From NCBI GenBank assembly GCA_944323365.1, contig CALUSG010000012.1:1-36961 (forward strand): 36,961 bases of DNA. Reading direction: 5' to 3'. Below, one piece after another: positions 31,736 to 36,961 of this stretch. The DNA is from Candidatus Gastranaerophilales bacterium (GTDB lineage: Bacteria > Cyanobacteriota > Vampirovibrionia > Gastranaerophilales > Gastranaerophilaceae). The translations under genes were made by a program, and so were the position numbers. Position 1 is the stretch's first letter. Each line of letters begins with the position of its first letter. The notes under the pieces were generated by a model. The model made no database searches and had not been told where the DNA came from. It saw only the letters and a program-made list of their open reading frames with translations.

Positions 31736-34700
31736 TTGATAATTGACGGTACAATAAATTCCGAAAAAACCAGCATGCTTATTGACAAATATGCTGAACT
31801 TTTAAACTCAGGGATTAAGACCTCTGAGATACTGGTTTTAGTCCAAAATTCCAGTTTAAAAAACAAATTTATAGAAAAAACCTTAGACAAAATAGCTGTC
31901 AAATCAATAGAAAAACTTCAGGTATATTCATTTTCATCATTAGTATACAACACTGTTTTAGATAACTGGGCATTTTTAGAAAACCGAAACCCTTATGAAA
32001 ATCCGATAATTATACCTAATTTAGCCGGATTAGAAATTTCTCAATTTTTATTGAAAGATATATTAAAAGATGTAAAATTTAAAGGCTACAATTCAAAAAA
32101 ATCATTACTAAACCAACTTTTCAGACGGTATTCATTAATAGTGCAGAACAATTTAAGCGACAGTGAGATAACCGAGCGTTCTCAAATTCTTGGGGAAACA
32201 TTTGCCGATGATGCAAAAATTGCATTAAAAAAATTACTTGCAAAAACTTTGGCACTTAGAGATTTTGATTACTTAAGACAAACTTTATTATTTAATTTTA
32301 TATACAAAAACACCGAATATTTTTCAGATATCAAATACTTAATTTTAGACGATGCAGATGAAATAACACCTGTATGTATGGATTTTATAAAATATTTGGC
32401 CCCGCAATTAAAAGGTCATTTTATAGCTGCCGATAAAAAAGGCGGGAGCAGAACCGGATATTTAAGTGCCGACAAAAACTCTTTTAACGAACTTCAAAAA
32501 TTATTTAAAGAACAATCAATAAATATTGAAACTACATTTAACGCCGATGCTGAAATTTTATTTAATAATGTCATTAATGATAGTTCCGACAAATTAAAGA
32601 ACATCACAGTCCAAGCACCTTCAAAGCGTGCTCAAATGATTGATTTAGCAATAAAAAAAATAAACGAACTTTTCAAAACGAACATATTCCCCGGTGACAT
32701 TGTAATAATAACACCGATAATAGACGACATGCTCAAATTTTCATTACAGGAAAATTTAAATTCGGATTTATTATTCTTATCAGGAAATGAAAAATTAATT
32801 CAAAATCGTCTTGTTCAAGCGGCACTAACTATTTTAAAACTAAACACTGATTTGGAAGTGAGTGAATTTGAAATACGGGTTATTTTATCTGAATTTTTAG
32901 AAATACCAATCAAATATTGTCAAGAAATACTTAAAACTTTTTCAGACACAAAATCTTTACCCGAATATAATTTCAATGATGAAGGCTTCAACCAAAAATA
33001 TTCAAATTTTTTAAATTTATTAAAAAAACTTTCAAACACTGATTTGAAAATGTCCGAACAAGTCTGCGAAATATATGATGAAATTTTCAAAATTAAAGAC
33101 ATCAAAGAACTTAACCGGTTTAATTTTTTCATAAAACAACTTAGAGAATTTGAAAATATTCTTGGCCAAGATTGTGATACCAGAAAAACTGAAATAATAA
33201 TTCAAATAGAAAACTCTATAATATCAGAAAATCCATACACGAGTTTTGAAACCGATAACAAAAAATTAATAATAGCAACCCCGCAAAAAATCATAGATAA
33301 TCAAATAAAAAGCAAATACCAAATTTGGTTAGACATATCAAGTGATGAATGGGTAAAGAGTGATACAGGCCCATTATACAATGCCTGGGTTTTTCAAAAA
33401 AATTGGGACAAAGATGAATATACAATTGAAGATAATATCCAATTAAGCAAAGACAAAACCGCAAGAATTTTGAGAAAACTTACACTTTGTGCCCAAGAGC
33501 ACATATATGCATATTCAAGCTTGTTTGACGGAAACGGAGTAGAAAACTTTGGAGGGATAGAAAAATATCTCAACTATGAACAAGAGATATTACCGCAAAA
33601 CATCCCGTCAATAAACCCTCGTCCGGATCAAGAACCCGTTCTTAAATACAAATCCGGAGCAATGGCAATTTCAGCAGTTCCCGGAGCAGGAAAGACAACA
33701 ATCCTCTTAGCTTTGATTCTTAAACTGCTCGATAAAGGCATTGAACCTGAACATATTTTTGTGCTGACATATATGGATTCTGCAGCAAGAAATTTTCGTG
33801 ACAGAATAAAAAATATACGACAAAATTCTTCTCAATTACCAAACATAAGCACAATCCACGGACTTGCACTGAGAATTTTAAAAGAAAACGGTAATTTTGA
33901 AAGACTGGGGCTCAGCTCTGATTTCGAAATTTGTGATGACACTCAAAGAACTAGAATTATTCGTGAAATATCAACCAAATTAAAACTAAAAAAAACTGAA
34001 ACCGACGAATTTGACAGAGCAATATCAATATTCAAACTCGGTGAAGGATTGTTTAATGACAGTGTAGACGACAAAAAAATTAAAAAATTCGCTGAATTTT
34101 TTAATGAATACCAAAAATCACTTGCTATCCAAAACCTGATAGATTATGACGATATGCTCATATCCTCAGTAAAATTATTAAGGAACAACCCTGATATATT
34201 AAAACATTATCAAGACATATGTGAATATATAATAGAAGATGAGGCACAGGATTCGTCATCAATCCAGCAAGAATTAATCAAACTGTTAAGCGGTAAACAT
34301 AAAAATTTGATTCGCTGCGGAGATATTAATCAGGCAATTACAACAACTTTCTCAAATGCCGATGTTGAAGGTTTTAGAAAATTCATAACAACAAACAATG
34401 ATGTCAGCATGAACTGCTCACAAAGATGCACAAAAGATGTTTGGGAATTAGCAAACAATCTGATAAATTATGCACAAACAAAACCCGAAACCCAAAATGC
34501 TTTCTACAAAATTTATATGCAGCCTGTTGAAGGTAAAAACCCTGTCCAAAAAAATGCAGTTAAATTTGATATCTTCAACAGTACTCTTGAAGAAAAAAAC
34601 TACATCTTAAAAACAATAAAAAATATTTTCAAAGAAAATCCAAAAGCAACTGTCGGAATACTTTTACGGAACAATTATCAAGTCGCACAATGGCTGAATT

Positions 34701-35578
34701 TTATAAATGACAGCGGACTTAAAAGTATTACAAGAAGTGAAAGTTTAGAACAAAAATCTATTTTCAAAGCAATTTTTGCGATTCTTAATATAATTCTAAA
34801 CCCGTTTGACAATAATATTCTTGCAGACAACTATGAGATTTTAGCGGAATTAGGTATCTATAAGCCACGTCTTGGAACAGAAATAAGGAATTTTAAAGAA
34901 CCGTTTGTTACAATAAATATTGATAATATAGAAAATCAAAGCCTTGTACAATTTATATGGGACATAAATTACTGGCTTTCAATGCCACATCTTGCTCCCG
35001 AAGAACTTGTAATAAAAATTGGTCTGACATACTTTAACAGTGAAATTGAAAAATCAAATGTCTACCTGATTTCAACACTCGTAAAACGTCTGAGCTCAAC
35101 TAATTCAAATTTATTGTATGTAACAGAACGCTTAGGTGAACTTGCTAAAAAACCTTCTTTAAGCGGATTTAAATTCTTCTCAGAAGAAGAAGAAAGCAAT
35201 AGGGAATTCGTACAAGGAAAAGTACAAATAATGACCCTGCATAAATCAAAAGGTGATGAATTTGATGCGGTATTTTTACCCGAAATGTCAGAAAAAAATC
35301 TCACGCTCGATTTTAATGAAATAAAATTAAAATCCTCTGACTTTATGGAAAATATAAGACGCTCAAACCCGACTTACAAACCAAAAACAGAGAACTTACT
35401 CAAAGAAGAACTTCTGGCAGAAAATTTCAGGCTGCTATACGTTGCTATAACAAGAGCTAAAAAACAATTATTTATTACAGCAAGCCGCAAAACAACTTCT
35501 TTTGGAAAGACTATTGATCAAGAACCAAGTATTATCTTTGAAAAATTGGGGGAAATAAATGACTGTATACTCGCCTAA
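31736..35578 (+). CDS. double SF1 helicase: degenerate N-terminal half plus active UvrD-like half (AddAB-like)
   Basis: 1280 residues. The C-terminal half (from about residue 630) has all SF1A motifs: AVPGAGKTT (Lys about 653), TIHGLALRIL, EDEAQD near 834, CGDINQAITT, CSQR, IMTLHKSKGDEFDAVFLPEM near 1165 and LLYVAITRAKKQL near 1235. The N-terminal half repeats the layout in decayed form: GTINSEKTS for the P-loop, LILDDADE for Walker B and an ATPQKIIDNQ remnant of motif V. This matches an inactive AddB-type helicase fused to an active AddA-type one. The start is probably the TTG at 31736, with AGGGGG 8 nt upstream; a TTG at 31730 is too close to that site. A nuclease gene overlaps the 3' end by 20 nt. 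Role inferred: ATP-dependent processing of DNA ends for recombination. Confidence 0.85.
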   Translation: MIIDGTINSEKTSMLIDKYAELLNSGIKTSEILVLVQNSSLKNKFIEKTLDKIAVKSIEKLQVYSFSSLVYNTVLDNWAFLENRNPYENPIIIPNLAGLEISQFLLKDILKDVKFKGYNSKKSLLNQLFRRYSLIVQNNLSDSEITERSQILGETFADDAKIALKKLLAKTLALRDFDYLRQTLLFNFIYKNTEYFSDIKYLILDDADEITPVCMDFIKYLAPQLKGHFIAADKKGGSRTGYLSADKNSFNELQKLFKEQSINIETTFNADAEILFNNVINDSSDKLKNITVQAPSKRAQMIDLAIKKINELFKTNIFPGDIVIITPIIDDMLKFSLQENLNSDLLFLSGNEKLIQNRLVQAALTILKLNTDLEVSEFEIRVILSEFLEIPIKYCQEILKTFSDTKSLPEYNFNDEGFNQKYSNFLNLLKKLSNTDLKMSEQVCEIYDEIFKIKDIKELNRFNFFIKQLREFENILGQDCDTRKTEIIIQIENSIISENPYTSFETDNKKLIIATPQKIIDNQIKSKYQIWLDISSDEWVKSDTGPLYNAWVFQKNWDKDEYTIEDNIQLSKDKTARILRKLTLCAQEHIYAYSSLFDGNGVENFGGIEKYLNYEQEILPQNIPSINPRPDQEPVLKYKSGAMAISAVPGAGKTTILLALILKLLDKGIEPEHIFVLTYMDSAARNFRDRIKNIRQNSSQLPNISTIHGLALRILKENGNFERLGLSSDFEICDDTQRTRIIREISTKLKLKKTETDEFDRAISIFKLGEGLFNDSVDDKKIKKFAEFFNEYQKSLAIQNLIDYDDMLISSVKLLRNNPDILKHYQDICEYIIEDEAQDSSSIQQELIKLLSGKHKNLIRCGDINQAITTTFSNADVEGFRKFITTNNDVSMNCSQRCTKDVWELANNLINYAQTKPETQNAFYKIYMQPVEGKNPVQKNAVKFDIFNSTLEEKNYILKTIKNIFKENPKATVGILLRNNYQVAQWLNFINDSGLKSITRSESLEQKSIFKAIFAILNIILNPFDNNILADNYEILAELGIYKPRLGTEIRNFKEPFVTINIDNIENQSLVQFIWDINYWLSMPHLAPEELVIKIGLTYFNSEIEKSNVYLISTLVKRLSSTNSNLLYVTERLGELAKKPSLSGFKFFSEEEESNREFVQGKVQIMTLHKSKGDEFDAVFLPEMSEKNLTLDFNEIKLKSSDFMENIRRSNPTYKPKTENLLKEELLAENFRLLYVAITRAKKQLFITASRKTTSFGKTIDQEPSIIFEKLGEINDCILA

Positions 35579-36191
35579 CATGCTTAAAACATTTGATACT
35601 TGTCCGAAAAAATACGAATTTAAATATATCCAAAAAATTTCTGTGCCGCAAAAATTAACCATATTTGAAAAAGGTAAAAAAATCCACGCACTTGCAAACT
35701 ATTATCTCAAAAATTTCGACACCGAAAAAATGGAAAAAACTTTGACAACAGAAGAATTATCTGTTTGGAATTCCCTTAAATCAAACGAGTACTTTCAAAA
35801 AACTTACGTAAATTCTGAATATAATCTGTCTTGCAAAATAGATAAATTTTGGATAGGCGGAAGGCTTGATGCCGTTGTTAAAGACAATAAAAACTATTAC
35901 ATTCTTGACTATAAAACAGGCACCATACCTCCAAACCCCGAAAATGACTACCAAACTATGATATATCTTTTGTGCCTGTCAAGCTTTATAAAAGATTACG
36001 AACAAATCTCTTTTATTTATATCGACTTGAAAAATAATATTAATCATAAAATAGAATATGATAAATCAACTGAAAGCTATTATATAAACAAATTAATTAA
36101 TGTTTGCACAAAAATAGAGCAATCAAAAAGTTTTCAATGCAACAAAACCTCCTGCAAATTTTGCGAATATAATAAAATATGCAGTGATTAA
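35559..36191 (+). CDS. PD-(D/E)XK (RecB/Cas4-like) nuclease with Fe-S cysteines
   Basis: 210 residues. YSPNMLKTFDTCPKKYEFKY is the family opening with the first Cys. GRLDAVVKDNKNYYILDYKT gives the catalytic Asp, then D-x-K after a strand. A following Gln (ENDYQTMIYLL) is motif QxxxY. The C-terminus has C-x4-C-x2-C-x5-C (NKTSCKFCEYNKIC), so with the first Cys it forms the iron-staple cluster of AddB, AdnAB and Cas4 nucleases. It overlaps the helicase gene by 20 nt, with GGGGG upstream, so the two proteins almost certainly act together. In canonical AddAB this domain is fused to the helicase; here it is a separate chain. No cas genes are near. Confidence 0.88.
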   Translation: MTVYSPNMLKTFDTCPKKYEFKYIQKISVPQKLTIFEKGKKIHALANYYLKNFDTEKMEKTLTTEELSVWNSLKSNEYFQKTYVNSEYNLSCKIDKFWIGGRLDAVVKDNKNYYILDYKTGTIPPNPENDYQTMIYLLCLSSFIKDYEQISFIYIDLKNNINHKIEYDKSTESYYINKLINVCTKIEQSKSFQCNKTSCKFCEYNKICSD

Positions 36192-36562
36192 TTGTTAATA
36201 ACACAGACTTCAGGAATATTTCTATATCTTTCCCAAACCTGATCAGCAATAGATTCACCGTTTGGATCAGATTTCATAGCAGAAACGAGTTCGTTAACCT
36301 GCTCTCTTGTAAAATAACAATTTCTGCTAACAGTGTTATCCCCTGTTGTAATAGTTTCAGTATAAACACATTTATGATCTTTCCAGCCATGCATACTTCT
36401 GACCATTTTAGCCTCTCCGGCCTCAGTCATAAATGTAACCTCCTGTTCAGCAGGCAAACAATGCAAAAATTTTACAGAAAACCCTTTTGAATACTTAACC
36501 GTTTCTGCGGCAAAAGCAATACTGCTACTTAAAATAACCAACAAAACAAACATTTTTTTCAT
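36188..36562 (-). CDS. small secreted protein with four cysteines, unknown function
   Basis: 124 residues. The signal peptide MKKMFVLLVILSSSIAFAA has probable cleavage after AFA. The mature part has four Cys (HC, KC, NC and VC contexts) that could form two disulfides, and an acidic, charged C-terminal helix (SIADQVWERYRNIPEVCVIN). The ATG at 36562 has AGGAG 8 nt upstream. An in-frame extension further upstream would read through the rplL terminator and the rplL gene in another frame and is rejected. It lies directly after the rplL terminator with no clear promoter, so expression may depend on readthrough. It overlaps the convergent nuclease stop by 4 nt. No family is recognised. Confidence 0.75.
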   Translation of the reverse strand: MKKMFVLLVILSSSIAFAAETVKYSKGFSVKFLHCLPAEQEVTFMTEAGEAKMVRSMHGWKDHKCVYTETITTGDNTVSRNCYFTREQVNELVSAMKSDPNGESIADQVWERYRNIPEVCVINN

Positions 36563-36578
36563 CACGTAATCTCCTAAA

Positions 36579-36604
36579 AAAGGAGGTTTTTTCAAACCTC
36601 CTTT
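36579..36604 (-). terminator. rho-independent terminator of rplL
   Basis: Perfect 11-bp stem AAAGGAGGTTT / AAACCTCCTTT with a 4-nt loop, T-run on the minus strand. The SD of the next gene (AGGAG) begins 6 nt after the stem, within the same AT-rich spacer. Confidence 0.85.
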
Positions 36605-36611
36605 AAAAAAC

Positions 36612-36961
36612 CTACTTAATTTCAACAGATGCACCGGCAGCTTCCAATTGTTTTTTGATAGCTTCGGCATCTTCTTTTTTAACATTTTCTTTAATCGGTT
36701 TTGGAGCAGCATCAACTAAATCTTTAGCTTCTTTCAAGCCAAGACCAGTGATAGCACGAACTTCTTTTAATACAGCGATTTTGTTAGCACCGGCAGATGC
36801 CAAAACAACTGTAACTTCAGAAGCTTCTTCAGCTGCTGCTTCACCTGCTGCTGCAGGAGCTGCTGCTGCAACTGCTACAGGAGCTGCTGCAGATACGCCG
36901 AATTTTTCTTCCATAGCTTTTACTAATTCAGCTGCTTCTAATAAAGTTAATTTTTCGATTG
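36612..36961 (-). CDS. rplL: 50S ribosomal protein L7/L12, 5' end outside window
   Basis: Reading the minus strand from the window edge gives [20 protein letters not shown], the L7/L12 N-terminal dimerisation domain. The Ala-rich hinge follows (about 30 residues), then the C-terminal factor-binding domain with [20 protein letters not shown] and [20 protein letters not shown]. About 116 residues are present and only a few N-terminal residues are missing. L7/L12 forms the stalk that recruits elongation factors. Its usual partner rplJ would lie upstream, outside the window. The gene is about 8.4 kb away from rplA, on the same strand but on the 5' side of the rpmG-rplA cluster. Confidence 0.95.
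   Translation of the reverse strand, partial: IEKLTLLEAAELVKAMEEKFGVSAAAPVAVAAAAPAAAGEAAAEEASEVTVVLASAGANKIAVLKEVRAITGLGLKEAKDLVDAAPKPIKENVKKEDAEAIKKQLEAAGASVEIK

Noticed and set aside
31684-31901. Minus-strand ORF overlapping the helicase start
   Set aside because: It is antisense to conserved helicase coding sequence and covers the divergent promoter region; no family signature.
35559-36191. Cas4 of a CRISPR-Cas system
   Set aside because: The nuclease has Cas4-like cysteines, but there is no CRISPR array or other cas gene in the window, and it overlaps a helicase gene, which fits an AddAB-like role better.
36563-36715. N-terminal extension of the small secreted protein
   Set aside because: It would run through rplL in another frame and across the rplL terminator. 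The signal peptide and AGGAG site fix the start at 36562.

Overview
The window most resembles the chromosome of an anaerobic, non-photosynthetic relative of cyanobacteria (Melainabacteria/Vampirovibrionia, Gastranaerophilales type, usually gut-dwelling). This rests on the AT-rich, densely packed genes; a ferredoxin-dependent 2-oxoacid oxidoreductase; pilin-like proteins with the A|FTLAEVLITLGI start that I associate with this group; and an S1 protein of four S1 repeats. The taxonomic assignment is an inference, because there is no rRNA gene here.

Layout. 1-2024 (minus): ferredoxin, alpha and beta subunits of a 2-oxoacid:ferredoxin oxidoreductase, the beta cut by the window edge. 2185-7486 (plus): a 1312-residue coiled-coil protein overlapping a GlcD-like FAD oxidase. 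7493-8412 (minus): a pilin-like gene with a leaderless-type promoter, preceded by a short ORF carrying a G9 tract. 8457-14471 (minus): a compact type III export operon fliE-fliF-fliG-like-fliH-flhA-yidD. 14670-16056 (minus): dCMP deaminase and a PurH-like protein that has only the transformylase domain. 16194-19649: uncharacterised coiled-coil and Gly-rich proteins, two of which share N- and C-terminal arms and could be export substrates. 19845-23714 (minus): rpsA and valS. 23827-25872 (plus): adk, map and an unknown gene, convergent with tmk. 26570-27466 (plus): a second pilin-like gene with the same promoter layout and a C10 tract. 27517-29980 (minus): rpmG-tRNA(Trp)-secE-nusG-rplK-rplA. 30109-31594 (minus): a DivIVA-like protein, coaD and a small winged-helix protein. 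31736-36191 (plus): a double SF1 helicase and a Fe-S RecB-like nuclease, resembling a rearranged AddAB. 36188-36961 (minus): a small secreted protein and rplL, cut at its 5' end.

The most unusual points are these. The two pilin-like genes each have TTGACT-N17-TATAAT-N6-ATG immediately before the prepilin start, and an upstream SD-led ORF whose G9 or C10 run decides whether it fuses in frame to the pilin. The export operon has a non-standard FliG-position protein and ends in yidD. A family of small coiled-coil proteins shares conserved arms with or without a ~300-residue insert. The PurH-like protein has lost several signature residues. The helicase-nuclease pair is probably a DNA end-processing machine. 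rplK and rplA have related leader RNAs. All functions come from motif reading by eye; no database search was possible.
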